This document shows, piece after piece, positions 21,701 through 28,264 of a stretch of 64,000 nt of DNA. The DNA is from Clostridium_AI sp964409685 (GTDB lineage Bacteria; Bacillota; Clostridia; Lachnospirales; Lachnospiraceae). Location of the stretch: the NCBI GenBank assembly GCA_964409685.1, contig CAYPEJ010000001.1:186001-250000 (forward strand), in the 5' to 3' direction. Position numbers and translations under genes: made by a program. How positions within the stretch are numbered: position 1 is the stretch's first letter; each line of letters begins with the position of its first letter. The notes under the pieces are model-generated. The model was not told the DNA's origin. It did no database searches and worked only from the letters and a program-made list of their open reading frames with translations.

Positions 21701-23400
21701 TGAAGAAAGTTGAGTTCAAGCAGGATGAAAAAGCGAAGGATAAACAAGAAGAAAAAGTTCAGTATAAGCAGGAAGAAAAGGCAGAAGAGATAAAAGAGAC
21801 GGTCCAAACAGAAAATATAGTGAAAGAGCATGTTGACCAGAATAAAAGGAGCAAAAAGATAGCTATTATCGGTATGGCTTGTAACTTTCCAAAATCAGCA
21901 AATATTCAGATGTTCTGGGACAATTTGAAAAATGGTGTGGACTGTGTTACAGAAGTACCAGAAGAACGCTGGGATACAGGCAGATTCTATTCTGATAAAC
22001 ATGTGAAAGGAAAATCCTACAGCAAGTGGGGCGGATTTATATCAGGTATTGAAGACTTTGACCCAGATTATTTCAATATTGACAGAACATTAGCACCACA
22101 TATTGACCCATTAATCAGACTGGCATTGGAAATTAGTGTTGATACATTTAATGATGCGGGGTATAGTAAAGATGATATCTGGGGAAGTAATGTAGGCGTA
22201 TATATTGGTTCTCGAATGGGGCAGTATGCACATAGAATTACGGAACCGGTAAAGGCTTCTATTACGGGAAGTGGCCAGAATTTTATAGCAGCGCATATCT
22301 CTCATTTTTATAACTTAAAAGGACCAAGCATGGTAGTTGATTCAGCTTGTTCGTCCTCATTAACTGGATTACACATTGCGTGCCAGGAAATTTTAAATGA
22401 TGATGTGAAGATGGCTTTTGTCGCAGGTGTGGATCTTCTCTTAGATGAAAATGCATATATTGTACTTAGTGAGAGTGAAGCTCTTTCGCCAGATGGAGTA
22501 TGTTATGCATTTGATGAGCGTGCAAATGGTTTTGTACCTTCAGAAGGATGTGGAGCCGTTCTTTTAAAACAGCTTGATGATGCAGTAAAAGATGGTGACA
22601 GAATTTATGCAGTTATTGACAGTACGGCTATTAATAATGATGGACATACGATGGGAATAACTACTCCGAATCCAGCAGCGCAGCGAGAAGTAATCATGGA
22701 AGCCATAAAACGGTCAGGGTATTCACCAGAAGAAATTGGATACATAGAGGCACATGGAACAGGAACTATGATTGGAGATCCAATTGAATTAAAAGGCCTG
22801 AATGCTATTTTTAGAAAAGAGACGGATAAGAAACAATATTGTGCAATTGGAAGCGTGAAATCTAATCTGGGACATATGTTAAGTGCTGCTGGAATGGCTG
22901 GTCTTATCAAAGTAGTCCTAGCATTACAACATAAAATAATTCCACCAACGATCCATTGTGAAAAGCCGAATCCAAGATTCAATTTTAAGGATTCTCCATT
23001 TTATCCAAATACCAAAGCTATTGAATGGAAAGAAATCAACCATAAGAGAATTGCAGGAATCAGTTCATTTGGTTTTGGCGGAACAAATGCCCATGTAATT
23101 GTTTCACAGTTCCATGAGAACGATGAGCGTGAATACAGAAAATCTCTTCCAAGACCTATTTACCATAAAGAAAGATTTTGGTTTGAAAAACTAAATAACG
23201 AAATAGTACAGAAAGAATCTGTGGAGAAAAAAATTCTTGTAATTGTGGATGAAACCGAAGACACCAAAGAAAAAATTAGAAAGCCAGTCTTATTTGAAAT
23301 AGAGGATTTAACAGAAAGCATAAACTTGGAGACACAATCACAAAATGTGAATATGCATGGTCTGATAGAACTTGTGGATGAAACAGAAAAAGAAGAATAG
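12709..23400 (+). CDS. Trans-AT polyketide synthase: ACP-KS-DH-KR-ACP-KS-(ACP-like)-KR-ACP-KS
   Basis: The start chosen is ATG 12709, five bases after AGGAGGTG; an in-frame ATG at 12637 inside the cotH-like gene has no comparable site. The 3563-residue product opens with a short helical docking-like segment (DILSAIKEGKLSAEAGMKLL) and an ACP (S87) that should serve the upstream KS-DH. KS-A (from 182, DTMCSSS C350) is followed by DH (H811, D973), KR (GGLGELG about 1295, YSYAN) and ACP (S1586). KS-B (from 1678, C1846) carries in its flanking linker (about 2159-2236) an ACP-like segment with no serine (LGLDIY). Then come KR (GGTRGIG about 2610, YAAAN) and ACP (S2942). A Lys/Glu-rich linker with repeated KQEEK leads to KS-C (from about 3050, DSACSSS C3214), which differs from the rest: DPLIR replaces DPQER, and the usual roughly 200-residue flanking domain is almost absent. 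The protein ends after this KS, leaving DH, ACPs, KR and methyltransferase to the next subunit. Confidence 0.95.
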   Translation: MFQYSSKRDILSAIKEGKLSAEAGMKLLSQKTEDVQSNKENINVKEQKADLFEQTLQYLTDIASEELGIPKDRIKPKHKMEDYGIDSVMVVGITRRLERDFGELSKTIFFEYQTLYEVAEYFVENYKDRLNELFQFDEKTTIQEPDAETYTEYKTENTEVKTTITQITDEEGTSGYKKSDDDIAIIGVSGKYPMADDLDEFWRNLMEGKDCITEIPKERWDASKYYDQERGKEGKTTSKWGGFINDVDKFDPLFFNLSPKEAEFMDPQERLFLETAWHSFEDAGYTRERLSKKQVGVFAGVMYGEYQLYGAEETAKGHTLALSSSYAAVANRVSYLLDLQGPSITLDTMCSSSLTTIHLACESLKRGECNLAVAGGVNVSIHPNKYLILGQCNFAASDGRCRSFGKDGDGYVPGEGVGAVILKRFSDAKRDNDRIYAVIKGSAINHGGKTNGYTVPNPNAQAGVINEALRVAKVNPRTISYLEAHGTGTSLGDPIEITGLKKAYGQYTKDKNYCFIGSVKSNIGHLESAAGIAAVTKVLLQMKYKKLVPSIHSDVLNPNINFLSTPFMVEHKYEDWKRPVVVENGKKVEYPRRAGISAFGAGGSNAHLIMEEYENPQQPVQQANEFLIPVSARNEKQLKVYVKSLVEYLDRHEDITINDVAYTMQTGREGMSRRVVFLSQSIMQLKDKMMKFINGNVNIDGVFYGRADEIEDEIQEEKIRTAWNNHELQTVASLWIEGTKLDFESLYKEKRHIVTLPGYPFARERYWVPEGKETEKPEKHISEFIDFNESTLELQCYSKTIYGNEYYTADHIVNGEKVVPGAVFVEMIQEAGMLALRNFQVLRLENIVFEHMLKITEEPVKIYIRLIPQRNKIVCQIAKSSSLEDTFCYCRADIIYGYEEEAVEKEITAIDMAKETDFSADEYYEEMKKAGFLYKGPFQVIKDVELKEEKAYVLLDGDEKGEGELTFLPALLDGAFQSVSFLLKDRMEKEQALYVPYMAGEITSYAPLEKNCICIASEDAGKSDDVISFHIKIYNQSHEKIVEINHYAVKKVTGVLGGSDYNEDILYASTEWIKKKLIPAGKADYKKLLVFCNSNTLAAEIQNSFTGQMILVNAGEVYAEEGNRYTVNPFSEENFRRLSASLQAVDFKFDGVWYLWNQSELSAVNSGQIAEGMEAGTAAFLMSKTLLCQTIKRTVSFIQIFYQNGKDALPEDLAVISLTQTTAQENPLLKVKSVIIKEAVSERKLINRIKEECLSSDTVIQYDGTRYVKGAKVLECNSQDLQTNAFEKNSIVLITGGLGELGYIFAKKAAKQSAVIILCGRSALNEKGSKRITELEKIGADKVQYLQMDGSNLEQIRNVIDSVFAQYGRIDYILHCAGVLRDSLLVNKTADDFQAVLASKLICAKNLDQAVGDRAVKYMIYFSSISSLAGNVGQADYSYANAFLDELAKRRNQTRSGRTVSINWPLWKQGGMLPDANSIAWMKENLGLDLLELQNGYEAFALALSEDVPQFIVLPGDKKKILPFIGSQEPESIEEEDTRVFMTEDTEENLFQKAADYIGSLIASELHIREEKMDVEDSFDKYGIDSIMIVGLIRNLEETFGKLPKTLFFECQNLRQLTDYFLKNHYQKLLKEIGGHEVSDTQKEVKAKGLSSSKEKTRKTLELTKRFLHGRREDEPVDIAVIGLSGQYPMADDVEEFFQNLMEGRDCITEIPEERWDKNQNFDPGKGKRGKTYSKWGGFLHNIDEFDPLFFHISPVEAQITDPQERLFLQNVWHTMEDAGYTRDRLSKYKTGVYVGAMYGHYQMYGVEEAMRGNVLAVGSSFASIANRVSYFLNLQGPSMAVDTMCSSSLTSIHLACESIRRGECEMAFAGGVNLSLHPNKYILLSQSKFMSTDGRCRSFGEGGDGYVPGEGVGSVLLKPLELAKRDGDYIYGVIKATALNHGGKTNGYTVPNPLAQTEVIKEALRKADVKPEMISYVEAHGTGTALGDPIEISGMANAFASADFANMHCSVGSVKSNIGHLESAAGIAAVTKVLMQMKYKKLVPSIHSAMLNQNIDFSETPFTIQQTLEDWEQPKIQLDGMERKVPRYAGISSFGAGGSNAHIIIEEYDKPQEKCEKKEEYLFVLSAQNEDRLKEYAKNVLTYLNSRCIKKQLDTVQVNTIDRQWVLKEITKVLAELKDIDSAQIDAGTSISELGLDIYQFQIFLDRLQEQIKVKRELEVRYLSPEQLADNICREKNSRQDVLPSIKEENVMHPDFNLDSFIYTYQVGREAMEERLAFVIHNVKELIEKLNQYIAGERDAVLNRGNIRTDKERVQLILDSGDIGKKFVNELVTKGNLKDIAKIWCSGIDIDFQKLYGEEMSVTVSLPGYPFAHERYWIPEPVDMPMGKDEGNNNIAVTPGELEELYLERIWNPCCDREKSIVNAKETTLIIANAENIDKATHIAMKLSTPYIISMVEDASDAIEEKAIDRVIDISDYYRKSEEADEYLTKLQLFQKLIQSNMTIVIRHFTCCTNTFEMEDAQLNGVIFAGFMKNLSAEYKHADIQTTDLDSYDLMQVEQDILSACETRIPYGECCIRNHVMYVPVFRETIQHKNVFRLEDTKNDAWIVTGGTRGIGAEIAKWLVEQGVRKLALIGNSSLPKESEWNSILDMEPQSATASKIRFLKYLKEKEVEVLVSGDGVNEKDKVEVFIQRVRKEFGQIAGVVHCAGISISNNPAFINKKKEDIHKVMLPKTEGIKNLVTLLRKEEVKTFITFSSISSIAPKLAVGISDYAAANSFMNSYAEYQAQMGWKGFKTIIWPSWSETGMGTVVGTVNQEMGLEAFTTLGGLRAFETALCDTDKPIVIPVRAYENTFQPRKLAKIDKEGSRNSQKPVNKILEPTVHPGQKEMKNVDTHPIVQRQGKLLKDEVVEWLRTVFSKELNIPTQRLDAERNFGDYGVDSILIAELVKSLEREIGSKLEPSALLEYPTLSELSDYFMERYSEQISSKFEVTNKPDVKKVEFKQDEKAKDKQEEKVQYKQEEKAEEIKETVQTENIVKEHVDQNKRSKKIAIIGMACNFPKSANIQMFWDNLKNGVDCVTEVPEERWDTGRFYSDKHVKGKSYSKWGGFISGIEDFDPDYFNIDRTLAPHIDPLIRLALEISVDTFNDAGYSKDDIWGSNVGVYIGSRMGQYAHRITEPVKASITGSGQNFIAAHISHFYNLKGPSMVVDSACSSSLTGLHIACQEILNDDVKMAFVAGVDLLLDENAYIVLSESEALSPDGVCYAFDERANGFVPSEGCGAVLLKQLDDAVKDGDRIYAVIDSTAINNDGHTMGITTPNPAAQREVIMEAIKRSGYSPEEIGYIEAHGTGTMIGDPIELKGLNAIFRKETDKKQYCAIGSVKSNLGHMLSAAGMAGLIKVVLALQHKIIPPTIHCEKPNPRFNFKDSPFYPNTKAIEWKEINHKRIAGISSFGFGGTNAHVIVSQFHENDEREYRKSLPRPIYHKERFWFEKLNNEIVQKESVEKKILVIVDETEDTKEKIRKPVLFEIEDLTESINLETQSQNVNMHGLIELVDETEKEE

Positions 23401-23410
23401 GGAGGCAAAT

Positions 23411-26400
23411 ATGATTACAAATTTACCAGAAAAAATGAAATTCAGTGTTCTTGTAACTTATGATGATTATATTGTCAGGGATCATCAGCTGCATCAGGTC
23501 CGTGCAGTTCCAGGGGTTACATTTTTAGATTTGATTTATCGTTTTTTGCAGATGCGTGGATATGAGCCACAGGATTTTGAAGTGAGGAATTTGATTTTTA
23601 AGAGACCTGTAACTCCGACTCAAAAGCATATTCAAAAGGTAGTTGTTGAGTTTTTAAAGAAAGGAACTGGTTATCATTTTATCGGGAGATGTGTAAGTCT
23701 TGAAGATGGTAAAGAATGTGAGGAGTGGATTGAGAATCTGACTGGAGAGTTAATGCCAGTAGAAAGAGTGGCTGAAAAGCATTTAGATGCAGAAAAACTG
23801 ATTCAACAGGCAAGCAGGAAGATTGATATTGATTATGTATATAGTCATTCTCGAAAATCAGGACTGTATCATTATGATTTCATGAAACTGCTTGGAAATG
23901 TATATAATGGGGAAGGATATGCCCTTGCAGATGTTACAATCAGTGAACTTGCAAAACAATATTTAAGCAGTTTTTATCTGCACCCAGCGTTCCTTGATGG
24001 AGCGCTGGCAGTGCCAGGTGCAAGTATTCTGCCAAATGTAGAAATTGATTACGGGAAGGTAAAGCCATTCATACCGCTTTATATCACTTCATTTCGAGCT
24101 TACCACGCGCTTGAAGAAGGGTGCTATATCTATATTGATGAAGATAAAATTGAACTGGCTGCTTCTCAGGATTTAATGTACTTCGATGTTGAGATTTATA
24201 ACAAAAATGGTGTGTTAGCGGCAAAATATACTCGTTTTGCAGCAAAACAGGTTCGTTCCGAGGAGCGAGTGAAAGAGATGGTAACGGATATTGATCATCC
24301 GGAACTAGCAGAACAAAACCATAAGATTATGGTTTCTAATGTATCCCAACATACGGTAAAGTCAAACCTGAAACATCAGGAAGGCGTTATTAACTTTAAA
24401 GAGGCTTTAAAGGAAAAACAGAATGAGCAAGAAGTAAAACATGAGAAAGTAAATGAGGAAGAAAAGGCACCTCAGAGCATGGTAGCTGATTCAGAATGGG
24501 TAAAGAATACGATACTGAATGAAATAGCTGGTTTTCTAAAAGTGGATGCAAAAGAACTTGATGCGCAAAAAGAATTTTATGACTTCGGATTAGAATCAAA
24601 AGATATCTTAGGCCTTGTTGAAAGACTGCAGGAAATATTCAAGGTAGAGCTTTATCCTACACTATTATTTGAATATACCAATACAGACAGCCTGACAGAA
24701 TATCTAGTAAATGAATGTCATGTTGGTGGAACAGAAGAGAAAACGGATATGGGAGATATGATTGCTGCTCTCATTTCAGAAAAGCTAGGTATACCAGTTG
24801 AGGAAATAGACCGAGAAAAGGAATTTTATGATTTTGGACTAGAATCAAAAGATTTATTAGATTTGGTAGAAAAATTACAACAGCTCACCAATATGGAATT
24901 ATACCCTACGATTTTATTTGAATACACCAATATTAATGCATTAGCAGGATATATGGATTCTGAAAATATCTCGTTATCAGAAGCGGATGTTACAGAGAAA
25001 AAGGAAGAAAAAAAAAACAATGAGATAAGTGGGAACGATGATGAATCTGACTTTACCTATTATACGTTATGGGAACCTGCTAAGAAGCAGGCAAAAGATT
25101 CAGAAAAGGTGCCTAAATCGATTCTTGTAGTTACTTCCCTAGAAGGAAGAAAACTGGCAGAGGCTATTGTCAAAGAAAGCAAGGTATCAGAGGAAAATGC
25201 ATTTACCATTGTACTTGGTAAGGAGAACAAAACAGCAGGAGAAAGAATCTTTGAAGTGAATGCAGAAGATAAGTCAGCAATGACAGATGTTTTGAAACAG
25301 ATTTCAGAGATTCATTCCGTATATTTTCTTGGTGGAGTACAGGATATTAACGATTGCGATAACTATCAATACATTTTAAATAACTATCAGGTAAAACGTA
25401 ACGACAGCATTATCGCATTCTTCCGTTTGATTAAATGCTTCTTCCATGCTGGAAAGTTTCGATCAGTACAACAGATAAAGGTTGTAGTGAACCAGATTTG
25501 GAATGTAACTGGAAGTGATCGTATTCTTCCATATGCAGCTGGTTTGTCAGGATTTACGAAATCTCTTTCTAAGGAATATATTAAAAAAGAAGTATTGTTT
25601 ATTGATATTGATTATTCAGTTGATGACAATGCTGCACAGACGAAAGAAAAAGCAGAACTTATCTTACGGGAAAGTAGCGAGCAGAAGGAAGTTGCATTCC
25701 GTAATAATGTTCGGTACCAGAGAAAAATTCAGAAATGCAACTTTCAGAAATCAGATACGATTCTGTTAAGAGAAAATGGAGTTTATGTTCTGTTTGGTGG
25801 TACTGGTGGAATAGGGATGGAGACTGCAAAACACCTTGTGCGAGATTACCATGCCAGAATTGTTCTAGTGAATCGAAAAGAGTTAACAGATGAACAGAAA
25901 GAAAAAATAAGCGAGATTGAAAAACTGGGCGGTACTGTTTCTCATATGATAGCGGATCTGACAAAGCCAGAAGAAATTAAATCTGTGATAACTGCTGTTA
26001 AAAATACATATGGAAAAATTCATGGTGTATTCCATTCAGCTATTGTGTTAAAAGATAAGCCTGTTAAAACTATGGATGAAGAGCTGCTATGTCAAGTACT
26101 GGAACCAAAAGATTTAGGAACGGTAGCAATATTTAAAGCAATAGCAGAGGAAGACCTTGACTTTATGGTGTTTTATTCTTCCGCTGAATCGTATATGGGA
26201 AGTTTCGGTCAGGCAAATTATGCAGCAGCATGTTCTGCAAAAGATGCACTTGCGATGTCATTTAACCAGAATGTGAAGTATCCAGTTTACGTGATAAACT
26301 GGGGATACTGGGGCAGTGTTGGAATTGTTGCTAAGGAGAAATACCGTGACAATATCAATGCAAGCGGAATTTTATCAATTGAAGTAGAAGAGGGAATGCA

Positions 26401-27733
26401 TGTACTAGATATGACGCTGTCTCACAATGCAAATCACGTGCTCGCTATCAAGTTCAGTGATGAATTAGAAAAGGCAATTCTTCCAGATGCAGAGGAAAAG
26501 GGAATTGTGTTGCCAATCAATCAAAATAGTTGTATGATTAAAGTGTGGGAAAATATACAGAAGGATGTCGATAATGAGACTGTTTTTCAGGATAACTACG
26601 ATAAAGAAGCATGGGAACGTTTTGGAAAGTTATGTAATGGCCTTGTATTAGATGCGTTCTGGCGTATGGGGGTATTTCAACACGCAGGGGAAACGTACAC
26701 GGTTAACGAATTATTTGGTAAATTGGGCATCATTGAAGAATACAGAAAAATGTACATAGCGCTTTTAGATATTTTGAGTAGAGCAGGATTTTTAACCGTT
26801 AAAGAAGAAAAAATTACGGTTTCTGGTTTGGTAGATGATAAAGCAATGAGAGATTCGTTAGCGAATATAAAGTCGGAGCTTAACTTCATGAAAGAAAACT
26901 ATCCGCAGTTAGAGGCTTATTGTAATCTTTTAGGACGTTGTACAGATTCTTATCCAGATGTTTTGACGGGAAAACGAAAGTATATGTCAGTTATGTTCCC
27001 AAAAGGTTCTTTTGAATTAGTTGAGAAAATTTATGCCGGTAATGTCATAACAGATTACTATAATAGGCTGGTAGCACGGATTGTAAAAGAGTATGTAGCT
27101 GAAAAGGTAAAAGAAGATGCCAATGTAGTTGTAAATATTTTAGAAGCTGGGGCCGGTACTGGCGGTACTTCCATATTTGTTGCAGAAGCTTTAAAACCAT
27201 ATGCAAAAAATATTCATTATTTTTATACAGATGTTTCAATTGAATTTACAAGGTATCAGGATAAGGCATTTTGTGATGAATATCCTTTTATTAAATTTGG
27301 TGAATTTGATTTGGAAAAAGATGTACGCATGCAAGGTTATGAGCTCGGTAAGATGGATGTAGTATTTGCAAGTAATGTTCTTCATGCAACAGCTAACATT
27401 AGTACAACTATGCTACATTTAAAGCAAATGCTGAAACAGAAAGGGTTGTTTATTGTAAATGAGGCAACTCGAAGAAATGATGTTGTTACGATGATTTTTG
27501 GACTCACAAATGGCTGGTGGGCGTATCAGGATACGGAGCTTCGAATACCGTATACACCTTTACTGGATGTGGATACATGGAAACATGTTTTTAGTCTATG
27601 CGGCTATGATGATATATGGACTGCGCAGCTTCCTGCCGGAGAAGGTACAGATGCAGGGCAATCTGTTATTATCGCAGAGAGCAACGGATATCTAAGTGAG
27701 CGAGAATATTTTTCAGCAGGGCAGATGAAATAA
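23411..27733 (+). CDS. Polyketide synthase subunit: DH-ACP-ACP-KR-C-methyltransferase
   Basis: The start is ATG 23411, six bases after GGAGG that abuts the upstream stop. The 1440-residue protein has no KS and completes the module whose KS ends the previous protein. An N-terminal dehydratase carries DHQLH...VPG (H25) and FLDGAL (D196); the usual Gly four residues after the His is Gln. Two tandem ACPs follow, both with FGLESKD (S396 and S479), unlike the GxDS of the other ACPs. A KR has GGTGGIG near residue 796 and SSAES, but the active-site YxxxN reads YAAAC (Y937), so its activity is uncertain. The C-terminal 380 residues are a SAM-dependent C-methyltransferase with the glycine-rich EAGAGTGGTS loop near 1245 and NVLHAT. 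The expected unit added is an alpha-methylated, reduced or dehydrated acetate. The protein ends right after the methyltransferase with no thioesterase, reductase or condensation domain. Confidence 0.93.
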   Translation: MITNLPEKMKFSVLVTYDDYIVRDHQLHQVRAVPGVTFLDLIYRFLQMRGYEPQDFEVRNLIFKRPVTPTQKHIQKVVVEFLKKGTGYHFIGRCVSLEDGKECEEWIENLTGELMPVERVAEKHLDAEKLIQQASRKIDIDYVYSHSRKSGLYHYDFMKLLGNVYNGEGYALADVTISELAKQYLSSFYLHPAFLDGALAVPGASILPNVEIDYGKVKPFIPLYITSFRAYHALEEGCYIYIDEDKIELAASQDLMYFDVEIYNKNGVLAAKYTRFAAKQVRSEERVKEMVTDIDHPELAEQNHKIMVSNVSQHTVKSNLKHQEGVINFKEALKEKQNEQEVKHEKVNEEEKAPQSMVADSEWVKNTILNEIAGFLKVDAKELDAQKEFYDFGLESKDILGLVERLQEIFKVELYPTLLFEYTNTDSLTEYLVNECHVGGTEEKTDMGDMIAALISEKLGIPVEEIDREKEFYDFGLESKDLLDLVEKLQQLTNMELYPTILFEYTNINALAGYMDSENISLSEADVTEKKEEKKNNEISGNDDESDFTYYTLWEPAKKQAKDSEKVPKSILVVTSLEGRKLAEAIVKESKVSEENAFTIVLGKENKTAGERIFEVNAEDKSAMTDVLKQISEIHSVYFLGGVQDINDCDNYQYILNNYQVKRNDSIIAFFRLIKCFFHAGKFRSVQQIKVVVNQIWNVTGSDRILPYAAGLSGFTKSLSKEYIKKEVLFIDIDYSVDDNAAQTKEKAELILRESSEQKEVAFRNNVRYQRKIQKCNFQKSDTILLRENGVYVLFGGTGGIGMETAKHLVRDYHARIVLVNRKELTDEQKEKISEIEKLGGTVSHMIADLTKPEEIKSVITAVKNTYGKIHGVFHSAIVLKDKPVKTMDEELLCQVLEPKDLGTVAIFKAIAEEDLDFMVFYSSAESYMGSFGQANYAAACSAKDALAMSFNQNVKYPVYVINWGYWGSVGIVAKEKYRDNINASGILSIEVEEGMHVLDMTLSHNANHVLAIKFSDELEKAILPDAEEKGIVLPINQNSCMIKVWENIQKDVDNETVFQDNYDKEAWERFGKLCNGLVLDAFWRMGVFQHAGETYTVNELFGKLGIIEEYRKMYIALLDILSRAGFLTVKEEKITVSGLVDDKAMRDSLANIKSELNFMKENYPQLEAYCNLLGRCTDSYPDVLTGKRKYMSVMFPKGSFELVEKIYAGNVITDYYNRLVARIVKEYVAEKVKEDANVVVNILEAGAGTGGTSIFVAEALKPYAKNIHYFYTDVSIEFTRYQDKAFCDEYPFIKFGEFDLEKDVRMQGYELGKMDVVFASNVLHATANISTTMLHLKQMLKQKGLFIVNEATRRNDVVTMIFGLTNGWWAYQDTELRIPYTPLLDVDTWKHVFSLCGYDDIWTAQLPAGEGTDAGQSVIIAESNGYLSEREYFSAGQMK

Positions 27734-27777
27734 GAAAGTAAGGAATGAAACTAATCTAAGAAAGGATGAAAGGAAAG

Positions 27778-28152
27778 ATGAAGCAGAATATTTTTGTAGG
27801 GATTGCTAGTATATTTGGTATTATGGAGATTATAGTTTTTTTGTCTATGCTAATGGGAAAGGATTTATATATTCTTAATAATTCAAAGAAATATTTTATT
27901 GCTTGTTTTTCAATCGGATTTATTATGTGCTGTTTTGGTATCACACGAAACTTGCAGGCTTTAAACTGGTTGAATCCATTAACAATATTAGCTTGTGTGT
28001 TAGGTGCTGCAGCGTGTGCAATTTTTATCTGGATTATATGGAAAGAAACAGCTGTTAGTGATGCGAAATATAAAATGGCAAGTATTTTAATTTTTATTAT
28101 TGTTATTGCAAAATGGGCTATGCAGATGTTAAAGGACTATGTTATAAAATAG
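27778..28152 (+). CDS. Small four-helix membrane protein at the end of the PKS operon
   Basis: About 124 residues, not recognised as any named family. ATG 27778 is preferred because AAAGGA lies about six bases upstream; the in-frame ATG 27766 has no usable spacing. Four hydrophobic stretches of roughly 18-22 residues (about 5-24, 33-50, 61-82 and 92-110) leave very short loops, so it should be an integral membrane protein with both ends on the same side. No signal peptide, metal motif or transporter signature is visible. It lies 44 bp after the last PKS gene and before a 13-bp hairpin terminator, so it probably shares the PKS transcript. Producer immunity or help with export would be reasonable guesses, but nothing in the sequence demonstrates either. 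Confidence 0.72.
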   Translation: MKQNIFVGIASIFGIMEIIVFLSMLMGKDLYILNNSKKYFIACFSIGFIMCCFGITRNLQALNWLNPLTILACVLGAAACAIFIWIIWKETAVSDAKYKMASILIFIIVIAKWAMQMLKDYVIK

Positions 28153-28183
28153 CAGTAAAAATTCAATATTGTCTATGATAAAT

Positions 28184-28230
28184 GTGTATCTGGAATGTTT
28201 CTTATTCCAGATACACTTCTTATATCCTAT
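28184..28230 (+). terminator. Hairpin terminator closing the PKS operon
   Basis: A perfect 13-bp inverted repeat (GTGTATCTGGAAT at 28184-28196 and its complement at 28204-28216) encloses a 7-base loop and is followed by a T-rich stretch (ttcttatatcctatttta). It lies 32 bp after the small membrane protein and before the DH-like/DUF3795 gene, so most PKS transcription should end here. The U-tract is interrupted, so some readthrough is possible. Confidence 0.75.
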
Positions 28231-28264
28231 TTTATTTGTAAAATTATATTATGGGGAAGGGTGA

